From positions 1 through 32,720 of the forward strand of contig JALOOU010000030.1 of assembly GCA_025454255.1 (NCBI GenBank): a stretch of 32,720 nucleotides of DNA. The letters are read 5' to 3'. The position numbers and the translations under genes were made by a program. The notes under the pieces are model-generated. The model had not been told where the DNA came from and made no database searches. It was given only the letters and a program-made list of their open reading frames with translations. This document shows, piece by piece, positions 1-6,943 of the stretch (the first letter of the stretch is position 1; the number at the start of each line of letters is the position of its first letter). This stretch comes from Desulfobacterales bacterium. GTDB lineage: Bacteria > Desulfobacterota > Desulfobacteria > Desulfobacterales > SpSt-501.

Positions 1-1
1 G

Positions 2-391
2 ATCCTCATCACCGGAATTCTGCACCGGGACTTCTCCATGACCAAGGCCATGGAGTCGGCCGCAGCCGACCAGATCAAGCGCATGCGGCGCTTCATGGGG
101 ATTCTGGACACGATGATCACGGTGGCCCCGCTCCTGGGGATCTTCGGCACGGTCATCGGCATCATCCACTCCTTCGAAGCCCTCGGTGCGACAGGGGCCG
201 AGCGGCCGGTGGAGGTAACGGCCGGAATCGCCCAGGCCCTGATCACCACCGCCGCCGGCCTGGGCATCGCGATCCTTGCGGTCATCCCCTACAACTTCTT
301 CGACAGTTTGTGCGAAGGGGCGGCGCTGAGGATTGAAAAATATGCCACGAGCCTCGAAATCGTTTATGAGAAGCTGGTCGGCGCACCCTAG
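2..391 (+). CDS. MotA/TolQ/ExbB proton channel family protein (5' partial)
   Basis: C-terminal part of an ExbB/TolQ-type inner-membrane subunit. These proteins form, with ExbD/TolR, a proton channel that energises TonB or TolA. The frame is open from base 2, so the true start lies before the window; the ATG at 38 is internal. Two hydrophobic segments are visible. The first contains the family-typical APLLGIFGTVIG stretch and the second is TAGIAQALITTAAGLGIAILAVIP, given here only as a landmark by its core ALITTAAGLGIAI. The short charged tail after the last helix fits the family. An ExbD-like gene follows 78 bases downstream and a tonB-like gene after that, so this is an ExbB role in a TonB system rather than a flagellar MotA. 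Whether it serves TonB or Tol cannot be settled from the fragment alone. Confidence 0.9.
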   Translation: MLITGILHRDFSMTKAMESAAADQIKRMRRFMGILDTMITVAPLLGIFGTVIGIIHSFEALGATGAERPVEVTAGIAQALITTAAGLGIAILAVIPYNFFDSLCEGAALRIEKYATSLEIVYEKLVGAP

Positions 392-469
392 CCGGTTGCA
401 TCGCTGGGCGGCGGATCTCGGCGCCGGCAGATGGCGGAGTCATCCGCCGGCGGCAGGAGGACGGCTCTG

Positions 470-886
470 ATGAAAATCAAGGTGCAGCGCCGCAAACGGG
501 TGCGCATCGAGATGATCCCCCTGATGGACCTGCTGTTTTTGTTGCTGGTCTTCTTCATGTACGCCATGCTCTCCATGGCGGTCCACCGGGGGCTTCCGAT
601 TCGCCTGCCCACATCGGATGCGACTGAAGCGGAGACGGACAGCACCCTTTCGGTCACGGTCAAGGAAGACGGGGCGATATACGTCGACCGTGAACCGGTG
701 GACCTCCGAGCCCTGACAGCCGTCTTGGCCGCCAGGGCCGGCGAGGCGGGCGCCCGCACGCCGGGGGTTATGATCTTTGCCGACCGCAATCTTGCCTACC
801 AGGATCTCTTCGGGGTCCTGGAGCAAATCCGTGCGGCCGGGTTGAGCCGTGTCTCGCTCCAGGCCGAACCGGGGCCGTCGCCGTGA
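470..886 (+). CDS. ExbD/TolR family biopolymer transport protein
   Basis: A 138-residue protein of usual ExbD/TolR size. It has a basic N-terminal stretch, one membrane helix (about residues 15-35) and a periplasmic domain. The helix starts with the family motif IPLMDLLFLLLVFF, and D20 is the expected proton-carrying aspartate. The ATG at 470 is preferred over an in-frame ATG at 431 because AGGAGG lies at 455-460 with good spacing, and because the extra 13 residues do not look like ExbD. The gene sits between an ExbB-like and a TonB-like gene and overlaps the latter by four bases (GTGA), which suggests translational coupling. The family acts as the channel partner of ExbB in the inner membrane, coupling the proton gradient to TonB. 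Confidence 0.93.
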   Translation: MKIKVQRRKRVRIEMIPLMDLLFLLLVFFMYAMLSMAVHRGLPIRLPTSDATEAETDSTLSVTVKEDGAIYVDREPVDLRALTAVLAARAGEAGARTPGVMIFADRNLAYQDLFGVLEQIRAAGLSRVSLQAEPGPSP

Positions 887-1680
887 AACGCTTGGCACCG
901 GCAGCTGCCGTCGCGGTCGGGCTGCATCTGCTCCTTTTCAGCCTCGATGTCGACCGGCGAGGCCTCCGCGACAGACACCCGCCGCCGCAGGGTGCGGTGA
1001 CGGTGAGCCTGGTCGCTGCAGCGCCGCGAGCGGAAAAAGCGAGCCTGCCTCCGGACGCGGATCGGCCGGAACCGCCCGGGAATAAGCCGGGCATGGCGCC
1101 AGTCCCGCAAGCGGCGCCGCTTCGGGCCATTCCACCGAAGCCGGATCCGGCGCGGACGGCGAAGGCCGCAGCGCCTCCCAAAACCCAAGCCCCGGCCGCG
1201 CCCGGGCCGCCCGACGCCGCCGGCCCCCCCTCTTCCAATCCGCAGGGCTCGAACGCGCCGGAGGCCTCCAGAGTCGAACCCCAAGCCGACGAAGAGGGCC
1301 TGCCGGCGGCGCGCCCCGCAGGTGGCCGGTTTTCGGCCGACGGGCTGCCATCCGCAGCGGCCCCGCAACCGCCCGCTCCCGCCGAACAGGAGGCAAGGGC
1401 CGAATACGAGCGCAACCCCGCGCCGGAATATCCCGGCAGGGCCAGGCAACTGGGATTTGAGGGCACCGTTCAGCTGCGGGTCAAGGTCAACCCCAACGGG
1501 GGAGTCGACGAGGTCAACGTCGCCGTCTCGAGCGGATATTCGATGCTGGACGACGCGGCGCTTCGCGCCGTAAAAACGTGGGTCTTCAAACCCGCCCGGC
1601 GGGGCGGCCAGCCGGTCGCCGCCTGGGTTCAGGTACCGATTCGGTTCGCGCTCGATCCGCCCGCCACCCGCAACCGTTAG
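883..1680 (+). CDS. TonB family energy transducer
   Basis: A 265-residue TonB-type protein. It has a short basic start and one membrane helix (about residues 5-19, with H15 inside it, resembling the conserved TonB helix histidine). A long Pro/Ala-rich periplasmic linker covers about residues 40-175. A TonB C-terminal domain covers about 178-260 and includes the typical NPxPEYPxxAR start, GTVQLRVKVNPNG and the late VFKPA motif. TonB carries energy from the ExbB-ExbD channel to outer-membrane receptors. The start is GTG at 883, overlapping the exbD-like stop. No receptor gene is in the window, so the substrate (iron chelate, cobalamin or other) is unknown. The linker's extreme GC content produces many false reading frames on both strands. 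Confidence 0.92.
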   Translation: MKRLAPAAAVAVGLHLLLFSLDVDRRGLRDRHPPPQGAVTVSLVAAAPRAEKASLPPDADRPEPPGNKPGMAPVPQAAPLRAIPPKPDPARTAKAAAPPKTQAPAAPGPPDAAGPPSSNPQGSNAPEASRVEPQADEEGLPAARPAGGRFSADGLPSAAAPQPPAPAEQEARAEYERNPAPEYPGRARQLGFEGTVQLRVKVNPNGGVDEVNVAVSSGYSMLDDAALRAVKTWVFKPARRGGQPVAAWVQVPIRFALDPPATRNR

Positions 1681-1703
1681 GCGTATCCCGCTGTTCGGGG
1701 GCG

Positions 1704-1728
1704 ATAAAAACCGCTCCGCCGGCGGCGC
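1704..1728 (-). terminator. Candidate terminator after the DUF502 gene
   Basis: Read on the minus strand directly after the stop codon at 1729-1731, a GC-rich stretch can form a short stem (CCGC with GCGG, extendable by a G-U pair) around a loop of about seven bases. It is followed by TTTTTATC. The stem is short, so this is a moderate call. It lies between convergent genes, where a terminator is expected. Confidence 0.4.
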
Positions 1729-2424
1729 TCATTTCGTCGTTGCGACCTCCGGGGGATGCCCCGCGTTGCGGCCGGGATCGGGCGGGGTGACCATGCCGGC
1801 GGAGACCACCATCTTGATCGCCTCCTCGATCGTCATCTCCAGAAAGACGAGGTCACGGCGCGGCACGAACAGGAGGAAACCCGAGGTGGGGTTGGGGGTG
1901 GTGGGCAGGAAAACGTTGACCACATCCTCCGCGAGCCGGCGCTGGACCTCGCCCTGGGTGGTGCCGCTGACGAACCCGATGACCCAGATGCCGGGCCGCG
2001 GGTATTCGAACATCACCACCTCGCGAAACGCCTGCGATTTTCCGGCCATCATGGTCTCGAAGAATTGTTTGAGGGCGCCGTAGATGCTGCGGACCACCGG
2101 CATGCGGTCCACCACATACTCCGAGGCCCTGATCACCAGGCGGCCGAGAAAATTGCGCGCGAACCAGCCGACCGCGGTGAAAAACACGATGGCGACGAGA
2201 AGCCCGATCCCCGGCACGGAGAAGGGCAGATAGGTGTCCGGGTTGTATTTGGCGGGCAGCAGCCGGGCGACCTTGGCGTCTATGAACTGCAGAAACGACC
2301 AGGTCAGATAGAAGGTGATGGCGATCGGGGCCGTGACCAAGACTCCCGCCAGAAAATAGTTGCGCAACCTTCCCAAAAGGGTCAGCTTGGGGTGGTCGTG
2401 AGGGGTGGCCCGCAGCGGGTTCAT
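1729..2424 (-). CDS. DUF502 family membrane protein
   Basis: A 231-residue protein matching the DUF502 family. Two hydrophobic segments (roughly residues 15-38 and 57-80) are followed by a soluble domain. Typical features are the RNYFLAGVLVTAPIAIT start of helix one, VPGIGLL before helix two, the RMPVVRSIYGALKQ segment and the PTTPNPTSGFLLFVP motif. The molecular function of the family is not established. The ATG at 2424 is used; a TTG at 2442 would add six residues, and neither has a strong ribosome binding site. It is the last gene of a minus-strand block, 73 bases after the AhpD-like gene, so it may be co-transcribed with it. Confidence 0.87.
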   Translation of the reverse strand: MNPLRATPHDHPKLTLLGRLRNYFLAGVLVTAPIAITFYLTWSFLQFIDAKVARLLPAKYNPDTYLPFSVPGIGLLVAIVFFTAVGWFARNFLGRLVIRASEYVVDRMPVVRSIYGALKQFFETMMAGKSQAFREVVMFEYPRPGIWVIGFVSGTTQGEVQRRLAEDVVNVFLPTTPNPTSGFLLFVPRRDLVFLEMTIEEAIKMVVSAGMVTPPDPGRNAGHPPEVATTK

Positions 2425-2497
2425 CGTCTTCTTGACCGGCAATAAGGGTTTCTCTGTGGCCGCTTCGGCCGCATGATGGCAAGGCGGCGCAGGTGCG

Positions 2498-2896
2498 TCA
2501 ACCCGGGTCGGGGGTCACGTCGGGCTCCACCTGGTAGGCGTTGGCAATGCGGTTGGTGCCGCAAAAGAGCTCGACCACCGCAATGATCTCCCCGATGGCT
2601 TCGTTGTCCAGCCCCAGCCGCTTCACGGCGGCACTGTGGGAGTGGATTCAGTATTCGCAGTTGTTGGTGATCGACACGGCGAGGGCGATGATCTCCTTGG
2701 TTCGCAGGTCGAGCTTGCCCGGACGCATGATGGCTTTCAGCTTCTGCCAGGCCGCCTCCAGGTGATCGGGGTTGACCGACATGGCCTTCCAGAAATTGGG
2801 CACGAAATCGATCTTCTTGGTGGCCATGATGTCGTCATAGACCGCCTTGACCTTGCCGGTCGCCTCCTTTTCGGAAACGGTGCGATACAGAGACAT
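2498..2896 (-). CDS. AhpD-like carboxymuconolactone decarboxylase family selenoprotein (Sec at in-frame TGA)
   Basis: A 132-residue AhpD-like alkylhydroperoxidase-family protein if the TGA at 2648-2650 is read as selenocysteine (U83). Conventional gene calling would stop after 82 residues. The frame continues for 49 further codons of convincing family sequence (IHSHSAAVKRLGLD, then GEIIAVVELFCGTNRIANAY) to a TGA at 2498. The AhpD active-site pattern E-x11-C-x2-C-x3-H is reproduced exactly as E68, C80, U83, H87, with the TGA at the second cysteine. AGGAGGT at 2904-2910 fixes the ATG start. The family reduces peroxides or acts as a thiol reductase; a selenolate should increase reactivity. The gene lies 51 bases after an MFS carrier gene. 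A sequencing error or a real nonsense mutation is the alternative, but the intact downstream family sequence and a hairpin after the TGA favour Sec. Confidence 0.87.
2613..2640 (-). promoter_or_regulatory. Candidate bacterial SECIS hairpin for the AhpD-like gene
   Basis: Starting eight bases after the TGA codon, the minus-strand RNA can pair CCCA (2640-2637) with UGGG (2616-2613). After a four-base bulge CAGU ending in an unpaired U, it pairs GCCGC (2632-2628) with GCGGC (2621-2617). The apical loop is CGUGAA. Bacterial SECIS elements lie inside the coding sequence just after the UGA and present a short upper stem, a bulged U and a small loop containing G and U for SelB. This structure has those traits. 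Folding was done by eye only. Confidence 0.55.
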
Positions 2897-2947
2897 GGAT
2901 ACGACCTCCTTGGCGATAGTGATGGCCGCAGAAACGAATCCGTCCGC

Positions 2948-4207
2948 TCAGCGGCGCGAAGCCGCCGCCGCATCGGGCCGTGCCGTTTTGACAAGCCCCA
3001 TGAACGCCAGCGCGCATGCGGCCATGAGCGCACAGGCGAGAAAGGCCCCTTCATACCTTCCGGTTGTATCCCGGATGGCGCCTGAGATCCAGTGGGTCAA
3101 GATGGCGCCCAACCCATAGAAGGGGGTCCAGGCGCCGGCGACCGTTCCCATCGCCTGGCGCGGAAAGTAGTCTCCGGCGCAGGCCCCGTAGATCGGAAAC
3201 GTGGCGCCGTAGAACACCGCCATGGCGGCCGTTATTGCGCACAGGGCGGGCCACGAGACCCCGCCGGGCACCAGCGCGGCGAGCAGGAGCGTGATGACGG
3301 CATTGGAGACCAGAATGGTGTGCTTGCGGCCGAACAGGTCCGAGAGCGGCAGCACGATCAGCACCCCCGCGATTTGAAAAAGCCCATGAACGGTGGCGAG
3401 CAGGCTCGCCTGCCGGATGGGGAACTGCAATTGGTGCACGGCGAAGTCCACCATGAAGGTGGTAAAACCGTAGAGCCCGTAGGAGAGGCAGAAGTAGGAC
3501 GCACCGATGATCCAGAAGTTGCGCTGCCTCAGGATCGAGGCCAGCGACGGCGGGCCCTCGACTGCGGCCGGCCGCAGCGGCGCGGGATCCTGCGGCCCCC
3601 ACGGACGCCGGCCGCGGTCGGCCGGATCGCTGCGCAGGAGCGCCGCGTTCGGCAGCGCCAGCAGCAGCGCCGCCAGCCCCAGAAAATACCATGCGTAACG
3701 CCAGTTGAAGTGCTCCACCACCCAGGGGAACACCACCCCCATGACCGCAAAGCCCAGCCCGTAGCCCGTCGACATGATCCCTAACGCCAGCCCCTTGCGC
3801 CGGATGGAAAACCAGCGCTGGACCAGCGTGATGACCGGCACCCACAGCCCGCTCGCCCCCAGACCGGTAATGCCGAAGGCGACGCAGGCCGCCCAGAGTT
3901 TCTCGGCCGACCCCAGCAGCAGGACCCCGGCGGCAAGCAGCAGCAGGCAGACGCTGATGACCCGCCGGGCTCCGAGCCGGTCGGTCAGGTAGCCGGTGAA
4001 GGGGGCGACGAGGATGTAGGTGAGCAGATAGGCGTTGTAGATGGAGCCGCCGGCGGTTCGGCTCAGCCCCAGTTCCCGGATCATCTCCGGCAAAACCACG
4101 CCGTAGCCCAGACGCACCGAGTAGTTGACGAAGAGGTTCACGAAACAGATCGCCAGCATGATCCAGGCCGGGTGAAGGCTGCTCGGATGGGCCACGGTTT
4201 GCTCCAC
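2948..4207 (-). CDS. Major facilitator superfamily transporter
   Basis: A 419-residue protein of normal MFS length with about twelve hydrophobic helices, the first starting near residue 14. The loop after helix two carries the MFS signature GYLTDRLGARRV, and a related DLFGRKH motif appears in the second half after helix eight. The segment WVPVITLVQRWFSIRRKGLALGI, recognisable by its QRWFSIRRKG core, resembles monocarboxylate or oxalate/formate-type carriers, so an organic anion substrate is plausible but not shown. The start is GTG at 4207 with no clear ribosome binding site. It lies 39 bases after the MBL-fold RNase gene and 51 bases before the AhpD-like gene, in the same direction. It is an inner-membrane secondary carrier of unknown substrate. 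Confidence 0.9.
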   Translation of the reverse strand: MEQTVAHPSSLHPAWIMLAICFVNLFVNYSVRLGYGVVLPEMIRELGLSRTAGGSIYNAYLLTYILVAPFTGYLTDRLGARRVISVCLLLLAAGVLLLGSAEKLWAACVAFGITGLGASGLWVPVITLVQRWFSIRRKGLALGIMSTGYGLGFAVMGVVFPWVVEHFNWRYAWYFLGLAALLLALPNAALLRSDPADRGRRPWGPQDPAPLRPAAVEGPPSLASILRQRNFWIIGASYFCLSYGLYGFTTFMVDFAVHQLQFPIRQASLLATVHGLFQIAGVLIVLPLSDLFGRKHTILVSNAVITLLLAALVPGGVSWPALCAITAAMAVFYGATFPIYGACAGDYFPRQAMGTVAGAWTPFYGLGAILTHWISGAIRDTTGRYEGAFLACALMAACALAFMGLVKTARPDAAAASRR

Positions 4208-4246
4208 GGCGGGCGGCAGAGCGCCGGGTGCGCCCGCCCTCTCGGG

Positions 4247-5827
4247 TCAATTCACGATCAGACTCTCTCCGCGGCGGGGAACGCAGACGCTGAAGCCCTC
4301 CGCCGTCAGCTCGCCGGCGAAGGAGAGCGCCTGGGCCTCCTCGCCGTGCACCAGGGCGATCCGCCCGACCTTGAGGTTGGACTGCTTCAGGAACCGCAGC
4401 ATCTCCTCCTTGTCCGCGTGGGCGCTGAACCCGCCGATCTTCACGACGCGGGCCCTGAGAGGATACTCCTTGTTGAAAAACTTCACCAGCGGCGGCGGAC
4501 CCTGGCGGCCGTCGGCCGCGTAGGCGGCCCCCAGCTCCTCGATGCGGCGGCCGAGGGTGTTCTGCGCCATGTACCCCACGATCAGAATGGTGTTTTTCTC
4601 CCCATGGATCTTGAACCGCAGGTGGTGCAGGATCCGGCCGGCTTCGCACATCCCCGAGGCCGCGATGATGATCTGCGGCCGGTCCTGGCGGTTGAGCGCC
4701 ATGGACTCCTCCACCGAACCGACGAAGCGAACCCGGTCGAAGCGAAACGGATTTTGGCCTTTGGATAGAAACTCGGTCTGGGCATCGCGGTCGTAGAGCT
4801 CGGGGTGTTCGGCGAAAACCCGGGTGAGATTGGTCGCCAACGGGCTGTCGACGTAAATCGGGATGTCGGGCAGTTTTCCCTCGTTGTGCAGCTCATGCAG
4901 CACGTATAGGAGCACCTGCGTGCGGCCGAAGGCGAAGGCGGGGATCAGCATGGTGCCTCCGCGTTGCACCGTTTCCGTCAAGACGTCCAGCAGCGTGGCT
5001 TTGAGGTCGGAGACCGCCTCATGCCGCCGTTCGCCGTAGGTGCTCTCCATGATCAGAAGGTTCAGGCAGCGATCCTCCTCGGCGAACGACAGGGTAGGGT
5101 CGTTTAAAATCGGTTTGCCGAAGCGGCCCAGATCGCCGGTGAAGCCCACGCGAACCGGCCGCCCGTTCTCCTGGAAGGTGAGGATGCTGATGGCCGAGCC
5201 CAGGATATGCCCGGCGTCGTAGAAGGTGCAGCGGGCTGCAGCGCCGATCGTGGCCGGGTGCCGATAGGGGGTGCCGTCGAAGAAACCGAGCGCTTTCTCG
5301 GCGTCGGCCAGGGTGTAAAGCGGTTTGACGCGTTCGATGCGCAACTCGTCCGCCAAACGGTTGATCGTTTCGACATCGAGCTCATGGCGGCCTTTTTTCA
5401 GGATCTTTTTGGCCGCCTCCCGGCGGGCGGAGGAGTCGTTGCCGGCCGCGCGGGGGACGCCGCCGTGAGAGAGCGCCGTGCGAACGCTTTTGTAGTTGAG
5501 GTAGTCTGCATCGGATTCCTGGATACTGGCCGAATCCGGCAGCAGATAGGCGCATGCCGATGCGGTCGCGCGGGTGCAGACGACGCGGCCGTTGAACCCG
5601 TTGGCGGTCAAGACCGGGATCCGGCCGGAGTGGTCGGTGTGGGCGTGGGACAGGACCAGGTTGGTGATCAGCGCAGGGTCGAATGGCAGGACCCTGTTTT
5701 TCTCCGCAGCCTCCCGCCGCCGGCCCTGGAAAAGCCCGCAGTCGAGCAGGATGCGCTCGCTTCCCGAGGCGATCAGGTGCATGGATCCGGTGACTTCCCG
5801 CGCAGCGCCGTAAAAGGTGATTTGCAT
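4247..5827 (-). CDS. MBL-fold beta-CASP ribonuclease-like metallohydrolase
   Basis: A 526-residue protein of the metallo-beta-lactamase fold with beta-CASP and Zn-dependent RNA-specificity C-terminal parts (YSH1/CPSF73-like). Metal-binding motif II is H61-A-H63-T-D65-H66. Further family motifs are FTGDLGR, the beta-CASP segment IPAFAFGRTQ, ASGMCEAGRILHH, GYMAQNTLGRRI and the late SAHADKEE. The family includes RNases that process or degrade RNA. The ATG at 5827 is preferred over an upstream TTG at 5854 because the MQITFYGAAREVTGS start is the usual family start and GAAAGG lies about ten bases before it. It is first in a minus-strand block leading to the MFS carrier. The actual RNA substrate cannot be inferred. 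Confidence 0.93.
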   Translation of the reverse strand: MQITFYGAAREVTGSMHLIASGSERILLDCGLFQGRRREAAEKNRVLPFDPALITNLVLSHAHTDHSGRIPVLTANGFNGRVVCTRATASACAYLLPDSASIQESDADYLNYKSVRTALSHGGVPRAAGNDSSARREAAKKILKKGRHELDVETINRLADELRIERVKPLYTLADAEKALGFFDGTPYRHPATIGAAARCTFYDAGHILGSAISILTFQENGRPVRVGFTGDLGRFGKPILNDPTLSFAEEDRCLNLLIMESTYGERRHEAVSDLKATLLDVLTETVQRGGTMLIPAFAFGRTQVLLYVLHELHNEGKLPDIPIYVDSPLATNLTRVFAEHPELYDRDAQTEFLSKGQNPFRFDRVRFVGSVEESMALNRQDRPQIIIAASGMCEAGRILHHLRFKIHGEKNTILIVGYMAQNTLGRRIEELGAAYAADGRQGPPPLVKFFNKEYPLRARVVKIGGFSAHADKEEMLRFLKQSNLKVGRIALVHGEEAQALSFAGELTAEGFSVCVPRRGESLIVN

Positions 5828-6073
5828 GGTGGCCGGCCTTTCGGTTGGGTGCAATGCGATTGCGTTGATAGGTAGGCAAGGTTCACCGGCATGTCAACCC
5901 CGCGGGTTCGCCTTGCGCCCGGCAGAGCCGGCGGTTGGTCCTTTAAAAATCGAACCACCTGTGGCATAGTCTGCCTCCGCGGCCGGCCGCGCGGGTGCCG
6001 CCGATAGCCTCCAGGCGCCCCGGCCGCCGGCCGCGATGCGTCCAATCGTCTCAGAGCGGAGGATCCTGTACGC

Positions 6074-6943
6074 ATGCCGTTTTTTCCCACCCTGCTGCCG
6101 GCGGCCGTTTTGCTGGGCGGGGTCTGTCTGCTTTTCGCCTTCTACCGTGAGATCCGGCAGCGGCGCCTGTCCGCCGCGCTCCGGCGCCCTGTCCCGCCGG
6201 CACGATCCGTCCCGGGCCAGGCCATCCTCGCTGAAATCGACCGCATCAACCAGGAGATCGGCGATTACACCCATGGCAGCCTCGCGTTCCTGGTGTTGTT
6301 CGTGGGGGTCGTTGTCGCTGCCGCGGCGTTCGCAGATCCACCGTCCCGCCCGCAGTCCTCCGCCTGGTCGGGAGGCGTGGGAGTGGTCTTTTTCGGCATG
6401 GCGATGGCCCGCATCCTCCGGCTGACGCAGGCGCGCAAGGAGCACCAGCGGCGCTACAACGGACGGATCGAGGTCGCCCGGGCCTTGAATGCGCTCGCGC
6501 CCGACGGATATCGCGTTTATCACGATGTGCCCGGCGAGGGATTCAGCCTCCACCATGTGGCGGCAGGCCCGCACGGCGTCTTTGCAGTGCATACCTCCAG
6601 CGGGAAAAAGCCGCCGCGGTCAACGCGGGTGGAGGATGCCACGGTCGCGTATAACGGGCATGCGCTTTTTTTCCCGCGCTGGAGCGATGATCACACCATC
6701 GGCCACGCCGAAGCGCGCGCGCAGTGGCTCTCGGAGAGGCTCGAACGCGCGATCGGTGAGGCCGTAGCCGTGAGGGCCGTGGTGGCCGTTCCCGGCTGGT
6801 TCGTCAAACGCACCACGCCGGAGGGCATCCCGGTGGTCCACCCCGGTCAGGTGGCGTCGCTCTTCAAATTCATTGCGCCGCGGCCTATTTCCGGCGAGAC
6901 GCTCGACCGGATCCTCCAGCACCTCGACCACGCCGCCCGCTAA
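6074..6943 (+). CDS. Membrane-anchored NERD (nuclease-related) domain protein
   Basis: A 289-residue protein. One helix lies near the N-terminus (about residues 6-23), followed by an Arg-rich stretch. A pair of hydrophobic segments covers about residues 74-118. A soluble domain from about residue 133 begins with the NERD-like pattern GRIEVARALNAL, followed by the YRVYHDVP strand and GPHGVFAVHTS, where NERD proteins normally read as a GxxGxFVIetK-like strand. The family is related to restriction-type nucleases, but its activity is mostly uncharacterised. In this copy the expected catalytic lysine region reads SSGKKPPR. A role in nucleic acid processing at the membrane is possible. The gene is divergent from the MBL-fold RNase gene and its stop overlaps that of the FabH-like gene on the other strand (TTAA region). 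Confidence 0.75.
   Translation: MPFFPTLLPAAVLLGGVCLLFAFYREIRQRRLSAALRRPVPPARSVPGQAILAEIDRINQEIGDYTHGSLAFLVLFVGVVVAAAAFADPPSRPQSSAWSGGVGVVFFGMAMARILRLTQARKEHQRRYNGRIEVARALNALAPDGYRVYHDVPGEGFSLHHVAAGPHGVFAVHTSSGKKPPRSTRVEDATVAYNGHALFFPRWSDDHTIGHAEARAQWLSERLERAIGEAVAVRAVVAVPGWFVKRTTPEGIPVVHPGQVASLFKFIAPRPISGETLDRILQHLDHAAR

Noticed and set aside
2648..2896. AhpD-like gene as a truncated pseudogene ending at the TGA
   Set aside because: The frame after the TGA is long, motif-perfect and followed by a natural stop, and the TGA falls exactly on the active-site cysteine codon.
3051..4649. 532-codon minus-strand open frame across the MFS and MBL genes
   Set aside because: It spans the junction of two real genes in another frame and has Arg/Pro/Gly-rich composition without motifs.
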